From an uncultured delta proteobacterium (lineage in GTDB: Bacteria > Myxococcota_A > Polyangia > Polyangiales > Polyangiaceae): a stretch of DNA of 34,863 bases. Below the pieces are notes generated by a model, which saw nothing but the letters and a program-made list of their open reading frames with translations, ran no database searches and had not been told where the DNA came from. Location of the stretch: contig CAITRH010000303.1 in assembly GCA_903894755.1 (NCBI GenBank), positions 1 through 34,863 on the forward strand, written 5' to 3'. Positions 1 to 6,948 of the stretch are shown here, one piece after another (position 1 is the stretch's first letter; the number at the start of each line of letters is the position of its first letter). Position numbers and translations under genes: made by a program.

Positions 1-545
1 CGGCGGGAGCGAACGGAGGCGTGGCGTGAAGTAAGGACGCCGTCTTCGGGAGCGCAGTTTTGAGGACCGGTTCTGAAGAAGGGAGCCGCGTTACCAAATG
101 CCGCAAAAAGTCGGTCCACCGGGGATGTGGAAGCCAGCGTCGACGAGAAAGAAAGGACGACGATGGCCCAAGACACCCTGGAACTCCGGAACCCTTCGCA
201 ACATCGACCGACCCCAGTCGGGCGACGCGAATGGGCGCTCCGAGAGTGGTCTGGCAAACCTGGGCAACGGCCACGAAGCCGTTACCAGATAAACGAAAAG
301 GTTCCACGGGGGGCCGTTACCATCGGGGGCCATCGGTGGATCGCCGCGATCCGTCCTCGACCCGTTCGGAGTTCGGACGGGGCTACGCGCCAAACCAAGG
401 CGTTCCAAGGAGGCGACGCGCCGTCAAATCCGAAGCGATTGCCATCTTCCGACACGCTCCTCACCCCGAACCCACCTCTCTTTCGACATCCTTCTTGCTC
501 ATTCGGTCGCAAGGATGCTCTCGAGGGAAAGGGAGGTTAAGGGAT
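1..545. other. No recognisable gene
   Basis: Open frames exist on both strands here, but none gives a protein I recognise. They are rich in Arg, Pro and Ser, as expected from random frames in high-GC DNA, and they overlap each other without a preferred frame. I see no RNA gene. The stretch ends where the first 21-bp array begins. Confidence 0.5.
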
Positions 546-629
546 GACATCGCTCATGGCGACATCGACATCGCTCATGGCGACATCGACATCGCTCATG
601 GCGACATCGACATCGCTTAGGGCTACATA
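546..629. repeat. Tandem array A, 21-bp unit, about 3.7 copies
   Basis: Three identical 21-bp units begin at 546, 567 and 588. Each starts GACATCGCTCATGG and ends CGACATC. A fourth, decayed unit begins at 609. On the plus strand the unit translates as a seven-residue period (DIAHGDI), but no gene is recognisable around it. There are no spacers, so this is not a CRISPR. The core GACATCGCTC resembles GACGTCGCTC of the next array, so the two may share an origin. Confidence 0.9.
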
Positions 630-653
630 GATGCAATATTGAGTGTCCTTGCC

Positions 654-1073
654 GTAGCTACATGGTACGTCAACGTCGCTCATCATTTTATAGTCGCCGC
701 TCAGGATTGCGGTGACGACGCTTCAAATTGCAGTAACGACGCTCGAAATTGCAGTAACGACGCTCGAAATTGCGGTGACGACGCTTCGGATTGCAGTAGC
801 GACGCTCGACATTGCAGTAACGACGCTCGAAATTGTAGTGACGACGCTTCGGATTGCGGTAACGACGTTCCAGATTGCGGTGACGACGCTCCAGATTGCG
901 GTGACGTCGCTCAGGATTGCAGTGACGACGCTCCAGATTGCGGTGACGTCGCTCCGGATTGCAGTGACGTCGCTCCAGATTGCGGTGACGTCGCTCCGGA
1001 TTGCAGTGACGTCGCTTTGAACTTTCTAGTTGTCGCTTGGTTTTTTCTTGACGTAGCCCGGAGCGACGTCGCA
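654..1073. repeat. Tandem array B, 21-bp unit, 15 good copies plus decayed flanking copies
   Basis: From 696 to 1010 there are exactly 15 units of 21 bp with no indel. The consensus begins GACGTCGCTC or GACGACGCTC, followed by an ATTGCRGT block and GAC. More diverged units in the same register extend the array to 654 on the left and 1073 on the right, so copies decay towards both edges. All units are a multiple of three, so several frames stay open (period-seven peptides such as VTTLQIA on plus, or RRHRNPE on minus). These frames are a by-product of the period and are not good evidence for a gene. The array lies just beyond the 3' end of the GGGtGRT operon. Confidence 0.92.
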
Positions 1074-1186
1074 GTTGCCTGGCGGGAAGGCACGTCAGGA
1101 TGTCGAGTCGAGGGAGGCGGGAAGGGAGGTCTGCGCGAGTGGGAAAGTTGCGGTTCTCGAGGTCGACGAGGGCGAGCGGTTCGAGG

Positions 1187-2191
1187 TCAGCCCCGTCCCA
1201 ACGCCTGCGACACCGCGACGGCCACCGCCACGGTCGCTCCCACCATGGGATTGTTGCCCATCCCAAGGAACCCCATCATCTCCACATGCGCGGGCACCGA
1301 CGAGCTCCCTGCGAATTGCGCGTCTGAATGCATCCGCCCCATCGTATCGGTCATGCCATACGACGCGGGCCCGGCTGCCATGTTGTCTGGATGTAGGGTG
1401 CGTCCCGTCCCTCCACCCGAGGCTACGGAGAAGAAGCGACGGCCTTGTGCGACGCACTCTTTCTTGTAGGTTCCTGCAACGGGATGCTGAAACCGAGTCG
1501 GATTGGTGGAGTTTCCTGTGATGGAGACGTCGACCCGCTCGTGATGCAGGATCGCTACCCCTTCACGGACATCGTCGGCGCCAAACACACGGACCTTGGC
1601 TTTATCGCCATGGCCATAGGCAAGCTCCCGTACGATGGCGAGGGTTCCCGGGCCATAGTCGAACTGGGTCTGGACATAGGTAAAGCCATTGACCCGCGCG
1701 ATAATCTGTGCAGCGTCCTTGCCAAGCCCGTTGAGGACCACGCGCAACGGGACCTTGCGGGCCGTATTGGCGTAGCGCGCGATGCCGATGGCCCCCTCGG
1801 CGGCGGCAAAGGACTCGTGCCCCGCAAGGAAACAGAAACACTCGGTCTCGTCACGAAGCAACATGGCTCCTAGGGCGCCGTGACCGATGCCAACCTTGCG
1901 GTCTTCGGCGACGGAGCCCGGGATGCAGAACGCTTGGAGTCCCACGCCGATCGCTTCGGCGGCTTCGGCGGCGACCTTGCATTTTTTCTGCACTGCGATG
2001 GCGGCCCCTACGACGTAGGCCCAGGCGGCGTTTTCGAAACAGATGGACTGGATGCTCTTGGGGATCCCGTAGGCGTCGATGCCTTTGTTGTCGCAGATGG
2101 CGCGGGCTTCTTGGACCGACGCGATCTGGTAGGTCTTGAGGACTTCGTTGATTTTGCCAATGCGGCGCTCGTACCCTTCGAAAAGTGCCAT
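1187..2191 (-). CDS. GGGtGRT family protein
   Basis: This 334-residue protein carries the family signature GGGTGRT at about residues 258-264. It is followed by a Gly/Met-rich tail (HPDNMAAGPASYGMTDTMGR, then EMMGFLGMGNNPMVGAT). The family is known from sequence (Pfam GGGtGRT) but has no established biochemical role. Several Cys residues (in ICDNKG, SICFEN, KKCK, FCIPGS, ECFCF and KKECV) could bind metal or a cluster, which is inference. It starts at ATG with an AAGGAG Shine-Dalgarno nine bases upstream, inside the end of the preceding scaffold gene. Only six bases separate it from that gene's stop codon, so the pair is one operon. The pairing suggests a role in Fe-S assembly or delivery. There is no signal peptide, so it is probably cytoplasmic. 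Confidence 0.88.
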   Translation of the reverse strand: MALFEGYERRIGKINEVLKTYQIASVQEARAICDNKGIDAYGIPKSIQSICFENAAWAYVVGAAIAVQKKCKVAAEAAEAIGVGLQAFCIPGSVAEDRKVGIGHGALGAMLLRDETECFCFLAGHESFAAAEGAIGIARYANTARKVPLRVVLNGLGKDAAQIIARVNGFTYVQTQFDYGPGTLAIVRELAYGHGDKAKVRVFGADDVREGVAILHHERVDVSITGNSTNPTRFQHPVAGTYKKECVAQGRRFFSVASGGGTGRTLHPDNMAAGPASYGMTDTMGRMHSDAQFAGSSSVPAHVEMMGFLGMGNNPMVGATVAVAVAVSQALGRG

Positions 2192-2197
2192 GGGAAA

Positions 2198-2890
2198 TTA
2201 CTCCTTGCGGGGGTCGATGGTTCGCGTCGCTTCGTCGAAACGGCCATAGGAGCCAGATGCTTTTTTGAGGGCGTCGGCGGGTTCGGTCCCTTTGCGGATC
2301 ATTTCCATCATTCGACCGAGGTGCACGAAGCGGTAGCCGATGATCTCGTCGTGGTCGTCGAGGGCAAGCTGGGTGATATAGCCTTCGGCCATTTCGAGGT
2401 AGCGGGGGCCTTTGGCGACGGTTCCGAACATGGTGCCGATCTGGCTACGGAGACCTTTTCCGAGGTCCTCGAGGCTAGCGCCGATGGGGAGTCCCCCTTC
2501 GGAGAAGGCGGTCTGGGTCCGTCCATAGGCCATCTGGAGGAACAGCTCGCGCATGGCGGTGTTGATGGCGTCGCAGACAAGGTCGGTGTTGAGGGCCTCG
2601 AGGAGGGTTTTTCCCGGGAGGATTTCGGCGGCCATGGCGGCCGAGTGGGTCATGCCGGAGCATCCCACGGTTTCGATGAGGGCCTCTTCGATGACCCCGT
2701 TTTTGACGTTGAGCGTGAGTTTGCACGCGCCTTGTTGGGGGGCGCACCAGCCGATACCGTGGGTAAGCCCCGCGATATCTTTGATTCCTTTGGCCTGCAC
2801 CCAGCGTCCTTCCTGGGGGATGGGCGCGGGACCGTGGTTGGGTCCTTTTGCCACGCAGGTCATGTGCTCGACTTCTTCGGAGAGCTCCAT
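2198..2890 (-). CDS. NifU/IscU-like iron-sulfur cluster assembly scaffold protein
   Basis: This 230-residue cytoplasmic protein resembles the NifU N-terminal/IscU scaffold fold, on which [2Fe-2S] or [4Fe-4S] clusters are built before transfer. Candidate cluster ligands are Cys49 and Cys56 in GWCAPQQGACKL, Cys77 in VGCSGMTHSA and Cys106 in LVCDAINTAMREL. The last two match the spacing of conserved NifU motifs. It is longer than IscU (about 130 residues), with an extra C-terminal region of unknown role that includes a YRFVHLGRMMEMI segment. The ATG has a strong AAGGAG six bases upstream. It is the first gene of a two-gene operon with the GGGtGRT protein. No cysteine desulfurase gene is visible nearby, so sulfur must come from elsewhere. 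The specific substrate is unknown. Confidence 0.85.
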   Translation of the reverse strand: MELSEEVEHMTCVAKGPNHGPAPIPQEGRWVQAKGIKDIAGLTHGIGWCAPQQGACKLTLNVKNGVIEEALIETVGCSGMTHSAAMAAEILPGKTLLEALNTDLVCDAINTAMRELFLQMAYGRTQTAFSEGGLPIGASLEDLGKGLRSQIGTMFGTVAKGPRYLEMAEGYITQLALDDHDEIIGYRFVHLGRMMEMIRKGTEPADALKKASGSYGRFDEATRTIDPRKE

Positions 2891-3013
2891 GTTTGCTCCT
2901 TACGACCGCGCATCAACGCGCAGCGTGACGGGGATGCGAACGCGTAAGGCGTCTTCTGTCAAGCCCCCTGGCATTGACGAACTTGGCGACACGCGTAAGC
3001 TCTCGCGGTCCCC

Positions 3014-3475
3014 ATGCGAACCTGGCCAGTCGGCACCAAGATCTACATCGTCAGCAACACCAACGACCACAACTACACCGTCGGCAAAGCCTACGTGATC
3101 GCGGAGGTGGATACGGACGGCACATTGAAAGCTCGCGACCCCGAGACGAAGGTCGTGGGCAACTGGCTTCGGTGGGTGGATGTCGACACGGTCGCCCCGA
3201 TCGGCTGGAACTACTGCAAACGTGTGTTGTCCTCCGAGACCGTGGCGTTCTTGAGCGCTTTTTTGGGGATCGAAAACATCGTGTTGCGAAACGACGTGAA
3301 GAACCGTCTTTTGCAGAACTTGCCCAATCTGTACGACTCGATCCTAGCGACCGTGCAGGAGTCGGAAGCGCGGGCGAAAGTGACGGTTCTCAGGGCGGTC
3401 CCGACGACGAGAGAAGCCGTGGATGACGACGATGACGACGACGTCATCGAGAGCGACGAACGCGATCCCGAGTAA
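3014..3475 (+). CDS. Hypothetical protein with acidic tail
   Basis: This 153-residue protein is not recognised. The N-terminal 60 residues (KIYIVSNTNDHNYTVGKAYV and the following VDTDGTLKARDP) look like a small beta-barrel of SH3 or KOW type, which is inference from the strand pattern. The middle is helical. The C-terminus is a run of seven Asp followed by VIESDERDPE, a very acidic tail of the kind seen in proteins that mimic or contact DNA-binding surfaces. It begins at ATG 123 bases from the divergently transcribed Fe-S scaffold gene, so the two could share a promoter region. There is no signal peptide. Codon pattern and length support a real gene. Confidence 0.6.
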   Translation: MRTWPVGTKIYIVSNTNDHNYTVGKAYVIAEVDTDGTLKARDPETKVVGNWLRWVDVDTVAPIGWNYCKRVLSSETVAFLSAFLGIENIVLRNDVKNRLLQNLPNLYDSILATVQESEARAKVTVLRAVPTTREAVDDDDDDDVIESDERDPE

Positions 3476-3486
3476 GGGAATTCCAA

Positions 3487-3586
3487 GACCTCACCCCCCC
3501 GCGACTTCGCGCTCCTACAAATTCCCCCTCCCCATCGATGGGGAGGGGGACGATGTGAACGCTTCGAATCGTGTGGGGGTGAGGTC
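3487..3586. repeat. REP-like palindromic element
   Basis: A perfect 12-bp inverted repeat (GACCTCACCCCC at 3487-3498 and its complement at 3575-3586) encloses a perfect 26-bp palindrome at 3524-3549 centred on ATCGAT and flanked by C-runs and G-runs. The transcript would fold as a cruciform-like branched hairpin. A further C/G-rich partly palindromic block follows to about 3650. Elements of this look are often dispersed between genes in high-GC bacteria. It lies between the convergent ends of the 3014-3475 gene and the lipoprotein on the other strand, so it may also act as a two-way terminator. Confidence 0.8.
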
Positions 3587-3611
3587 CGCGGGAGTACTCC
3601 TCTCGCAGCGG

Positions 3612-4094
3612 TTATTTCCCCCCCCGCAGGGGACGGAGGGGAGGAATATCGACGCCTTGTTTTTGCGCCGCCTCGTGCAAGGCGCGGGTCGCCTTGGCCA
3701 GCTTTCCCCATGCACGTCGGCAGCTTCGATAGCAGTCCATCGCGGGACGCGCGTTCTCGGCGATGCCGCAGCCATTGGAGATCTCGCCGAAGTCCTTGAC
3801 AGCTCCCGCAAGGTCGCCCGCGAGACGCGACGCCGTGGGGGACGTGTAATTTCCTGACGCTAGCTGGATCTTCGCCACAACTGCACGAACCTCACCGCAC
3901 GCACGTGAGGCATCGACCACCTTTTCGACCACTTCGGCCGACTGCGTGTCCTCGTCTCGGCCCGGGTTCAGCCTGGCGTCAAACGGCGCTAGCTCCCTCA
4001 GAGTCGGAGAGACAGCCGTCGCTATGGCTTGAAAGTCCTTCTTTTCCCCACCGCACGCCGCAAGGCCAACGAATACAAAAACCCATGAACGCAT
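3612..4094 (-). CDS. Small lipoprotein, function unknown
   Basis: The 160-residue protein starts MRSWVFVFVGLAACGGEKK. It has a short signal peptide with a lipobox LAAC and Cys14 as the lipidation site. The frame stays open 80 codons further upstream into the next gene, but that extension overlaps the neighbour and lacks a signal peptide, so I chose the internal ATG at 4094. The mature part is largely helical with three Cys (SRACGEV, NGCGIA, MDCYRSCRR). No family is recognised. It follows the SH3/peptidase-like gene by 19 bases on the same strand and may be co-transcribed with it. It is expected to be membrane-anchored in the cell envelope. Confidence 0.65.
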   Translation of the reverse strand: MRSWVFVFVGLAACGGEKKDFQAIATAVSPTLRELAPFDARLNPGRDEDTQSAEVVEKVVDASRACGEVRAVVAKIQLASGNYTSPTASRLAGDLAGAVKDFGEISNGCGIAENARPAMDCYRSCRRAWGKLAKATRALHEAAQKQGVDIPPLRPLRGGK

Positions 4095-4113
4095 GACAGA
4101 CCTCGTATCAGAC

Positions 4114-5055
4114 TCAATACCCCGCCCGCCGGATCGCGTGGTAGGCACTTCCCACCGTGCGCAGATTGTACACGCACCCCTCCGCACAACCCTTGCACTC
4201 GTACGCATACACCGAACCCCACGGGTCCTCCGAAGCGTAAAGGAAAATGTGCCCGGCGCCGTTGGCGTTGTACACGAAAGCGTCGGCAGGTTGAACACTC
4301 CCCCGTGCCACCGTGGACCAGTCTTTCGTGTCAACTACATACGATGCGGTCCCAGGACCGTGATTGTCCACCGTCAGGTCCGTGTTGCCCGCCGGAATCT
4401 GCCAGACCTTGCTCGCCAAACCCGAGCAATCGGCCCCGTACGAGCCCGTGTGCGTGCAGCTCGGGCAATTGCCCGCGCAGGTTCCTCGGTTTGCTGACGT
4501 AGCCCCTTGTGGAAGCCACCTCGCATGGCCCCACCAATAGGAAAACCCAACCGCCGAGCGAGCCCTCTCGAGCGCCTCGGTGCGCGGCGACGAAATCACC
4601 CCGCCCTCCGACACGCCCGAATCACCGAGTGCGATCGCGTCCATGCCCGCGTCGTCGCCTTGAGGAGCCGCCCCTCCGTCCATGGCTTGCGATCCCTGGA
4701 TCTGGAAATATTTTCCAAAGGCCCACCCCACCGTTCCGTTGTGGTCGACACGGTAATACCCGTCCACAGGAACCGATTCGACCACACGAACAAGGCTTGC
4801 GATCGGGATCACCCGCAAGATGCGCTCGCCAGTCGAAGGCCCGATGCGCAGGTTCGCGTTCGCCGTCGCACGCAGCATCGTTCCGACGGCAAGAGGCGCG
4901 GTGACCGCTCCGGTGGGGTCTTCGACGGCTCCAACGATGTCTTCCGTGTTGGCTGATGTGCCGCTGCATCCTTGCGCCGCCAAGAGAAGCGTTACGAGGG
5001 CCGCTACGGTCACGGAAACGACGCGCGGTATCAAACGAAACCCTGCGATGGCCAT
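4114..5055 (-). CDS. Secreted SH3-domain protein with NlpC/P60-like cysteine peptidase or amidase domain
   Basis: The predicted 313-residue envelope protein has a signal segment (VVSVTVAALVTLLLAAQGCSG, described in parts: hydrophobic core VTVAALVTLLLAA then QGCSG), possibly a non-canonical lipobox. A bacterial SH3 domain follows at about 57-120 (ANLRIGPSTGERI ... VGWAFGKYFQ), then a Gly/Asp-rich linker and a C-terminal domain resembling NlpC/P60. Candidate catalytic residues are Cys210 in GADCSGLASKVWQ and His269 in GAGHIFLYAS. Such proteins usually cut peptidoglycan peptides. Four extra Cys (GTCAGNCPSC and ECKGCAEGC) suggest disulfides. The frame is open to 5151, but the ATG at 5055 has a GAGG seven bases upstream and puts the hydrophobic segment close to the N-terminus. 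It is followed by the small lipoprotein on the same strand. The substrate is inferred only. Confidence 0.72.
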   Translation of the reverse strand: MAIAGFRLIPRVVSVTVAALVTLLLAAQGCSGTSANTEDIVGAVEDPTGAVTAPLAVGTMLRATANANLRIGPSTGERILRVIPIASLVRVVESVPVDGYYRVDHNGTVGWAFGKYFQIQGSQAMDGGAAPQGDDAGMDAIALGDSGVSEGGVISSPRTEALERARSAVGFSYWWGHARWLPQGATSANRGTCAGNCPSCTHTGSYGADCSGLASKVWQIPAGNTDLTVDNHGPGTASYVVDTKDWSTVARGSVQPADAFVYNANGAGHIFLYASEDPWGSVYAYECKGCAEGCVYNLRTVGSAYHAIRRAGY

Positions 5056-5143
5056 TGCAAACCTCGGACTGGAACGGTTTCGACGCATGTCAAACTTACG
5101 CGTTGGTGCAAACAGGATCCATCCTCGCGAGCAAAAGAGCTCG

Positions 5144-5875
5144 TTAGTCAAGAGCCACCCGCCGTCCCGCCACGACCGTGCCCGCGATCACGGCCACGTC
5201 AAGAGACTTGCGGCCGGCGTCGGGCGAGCCGCGTGAGGCGAACGCGAGGTCGAACACAAGCCCCCAGTTCATGACGTCGTCGGCCCCCACGAAGAGCGCG
5301 GGACCGTTGCAGAGTGCAGCCGTGGCGCGGAGTCCTTCCGAACCGAGGGTCATGTCAGGTCCGCCAAAGCCGCGAGGAAACTTTTTGGCAACCGTACCTC
5401 CTACGGTCCATACGGAAATGCTCGCGTCCTTGCCGATGAGAGCCACCGCGCTGCAGTTGGGGACCGCAACGGACAAGAGCGTCACGAGAAGCTCGGTGGG
5501 GGTTCGATTGCGGTCGTCCGTGGTGACTTTAGAGGAAGTTGCGTGGGCGCGGCGAAGGGCTCGAAGGGCGGTGACCACGAACGATGGTTTGGCGTTGCGA
5601 GCCGCGTCGACAGGGAACGGCTCTGCGCTTGCGTAAGGCTCGAGGACACCGGTGAGCCGGTCGCCCTCGGAAGGGCCGATAAAGCTGCCGTCGATGCGGA
5701 ATCCGGTGTCATCAATGAAGAGACGCGAGCGTTTTGGGAGCGCGGCGGGCGCGATGGGGGCGACGGCGACCGAGGCCGCGGGGGACGATGCGGCGGCACT
5801 GGCGTCGGCGGAGGTCTGAAGCGGTGGGCGCTCACAGGCTGCGGCGAGTAGAAAACAGAAAACGAAGGTACGCAT
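5144..5875 (-). CDS. Hypothetical lipoprotein
   Basis: The 243-residue protein begins MRTFVFCFLLAAACERPP, a signal peptide with a relaxed lipobox (AAAC). An Ala/Ser/Pro-rich tether (SADASAAASSPAASVAVAP) leads to a globular domain. No family is recognised. The globular part contains FIDDTGFRIDGSFIGPSEGDRL and two Cys (VPNCSAV, ALCNGP), and ends in an Asp/Arg-containing segment. A TTG codon five codons upstream is in frame, but the ATG at 5875 gives the more typical signal peptide. No clear Shine-Dalgarno is visible. The palindromic repeat at 5937-5987 lies just upstream and separates it from the hydrolase gene on the same strand. Confidence 0.65.
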   Translation of the reverse strand: MRTFVFCFLLAAACERPPLQTSADASAAASSPAASVAVAPIAPAALPKRSRLFIDDTGFRIDGSFIGPSEGDRLTGVLEPYASAEPFPVDAARNAKPSFVVTALRALRRAHATSSKVTTDDRNRTPTELLVTLLSVAVPNCSAVALIGKDASISVWTVGGTVAKKFPRGFGGPDMTLGSEGLRATAALCNGPALFVGADDVMNWGLVFDLAFASRGSPDAGRKSLDVAVIAGTVVAGRRVALD

Positions 5876-5936
5876 GGGTGGGGACGGCAAGATACCCCGG
5901 AGTCATGGCTTCACGTCGACCGGAGTCTTCGCCTAG

Positions 5937-5987
5937 TAAACCAAACCCATTTTGAAAACCTGCGGTTTTCAAAATGGGTTTGGTTTA
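5937..5987. repeat. Perfect inverted repeat, 24-bp arms and 3-base loop (dispersed repeat family 1)
   Basis: The left arm (5937-5960, starting TAAACCAAACCC) and right arm (5964-5987, ending GGGTTTGGTTTA) are exact complements around TGC. Partial copies of the right arm occur at 6924-6948 and 12425-12453 in the same orientation, so this is a dispersed repeat and not only a terminator. It sits after the alpha/beta hydrolase gene and before the lipoprotein gene, both on minus. It could end the hydrolase transcript, although there is no clear U-run. Confidence 0.93.
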
Positions 5988-6008
5988 GCTCGCGGCGGAA
6001 GTCCTGAC

Positions 6009-6830
6009 CTACCTGGCAAACAGAGGACGCAAGAACGACATACAAGCATCGTTGACCTCGACGGGACGCTCCAGCGCGGAAAGATGACCCGCACCGTCAA
6101 TAACGACCAGCCGCGCTTCGGGTAACGCCCGCGCGATCTTCTCTGATTCTGACGGAGGCTGGGCACGGTCTTCACGGCCACACAGCACCAACGTCGGCAC
6201 CCGAACTTCCCCGAGACGCTCAAGAACGCTCGTGCGCTTGACCACCACCGCCTTGGCTGCGCGAGCAACCCCGTCACGGGGAAATCCATGGGCACTACGC
6301 ACGAAATCCTCGATCAGGTCGGGACGCTCTGCGCGCGTGCTCGGCGCAAACATGAGTGGAACCACCTGCGCATCAAGCAACCACGGCGCAAGCCCAAGAC
6401 GACGTCCAACAGATGCGAAAAGACGGTATTTGAGGGCATTTGCTCGGGGCTCGCGATCTGCGCTCGTGTCCATCAGCACCATCGCCTGAACTCGCGACGG
6501 GTGCTTGATTGCAAGACGCATGGCCACCATGCCGCCCCACGACAGCCCGATGGCGATGACGGTATGAATCCCGAGGTCGGCAAACGCATCGGTGAGTGCG
6601 TCCGCGTGATCCTCGAGGGTGAACGGCGGCGGCACCTCACTTCGTCCATGCCCAGGGCCATCGATCAGCACCACCCGACCGAGCGCGGCAAACGTCCCCA
6701 CCTGATTGCGCCACATGCCTCCGTCGCAAAGAAGGCTGTGAAGCAATACGAGCGTGGGGTCTTCGAGACGAACCGAAGTCCCTCGCTCTTCTACGAACCA
6801 ACGTCCCAAACGAGTTCTGACATAGGCCAT
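6009..6830 (-). CDS. Alpha/beta-fold hydrolase
   Basis: The 273-residue cytoplasmic protein has the full alpha/beta hydrolase pattern. The nucleophile elbow is GLSWGG (Ser97), the oxyanion region is LLHSLLCDGGMW, the acid lies in LCGREDRA and the catalytic His in GAGHLSALERP. Overall it resembles the enol-lactonase/esterase branch (PcaD-like), but substrate cannot be read from sequence and no catabolic genes are adjacent. It starts at ATG (MAYVRTRLGRW). Related sequences at 5964-5987 and 6924-6948 flank it in the same orientation, which suggests it could have moved as a unit or that the repeats are intergenic elements. It is on the same strand as the poly-ferredoxin gene upstream, separated by 115 bases. 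Confidence 0.88.
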   Translation of the reverse strand: MAYVRTRLGRWFVEERGTSVRLEDPTLVLLHSLLCDGGMWRNQVGTFAALGRVVLIDGPGHGRSEVPPPFTLEDHADALTDAFADLGIHTVIAIGLSWGGMVAMRLAIKHPSRVQAMVLMDTSADREPRANALKYRLFASVGRRLGLAPWLLDAQVVPLMFAPSTRAERPDLIEDFVRSAHGFPRDGVARAAKAVVVKRTSVLERLGEVRVPTLVLCGREDRAQPPSESEKIARALPEARLVVIDGAGHLSALERPVEVNDACMSFLRPLFAR

Positions 6831-6923
6831 GGTGATCGAGGAGCCTACCTGACCGCTCTTAGGACGTCATCTCCGAGTCCACCGTGCCTGGGCTGTTCTA
6901 ATTCGCACCGTCTGCTAGCGAAA

Positions 6924-6948
6924 TGCGGTTCAAAATGGGTTTGGTTTA
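6924..6948. repeat. Partial copy of dispersed repeat family 1
   Basis: This stretch (starts TGCGGTTC, ends GGGTTTGGTTTA) matches the loop and right arm of the palindrome at 5961-5987, with two T missing in the T-run. Its last three bases are the complement of the TAA stop of the membrane poly-ferredoxin gene, so the repeat supplies that gene's stop codon. Confidence 0.85.

Noticed and set aside
654-1073. CRISPR array or heptad-repeat protein
   Set aside because: There are no unique spacers between units, and several frames on both strands are open equally well because the period is a multiple of three. No start context or conserved domain supports a protein.
1880-2947. 355-codon plus frame opposite the Fe-S scaffold
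   Set aside because: It is antisense to two genes with good ribosome binding sites and conserved motifs.
5937-5987. Classical factor-independent terminator only
   Set aside because: The stem is perfect but AT/GC mixed and not followed by a U-run, and related sequence recurs at two other sites, so a dispersed repeat explains it better.
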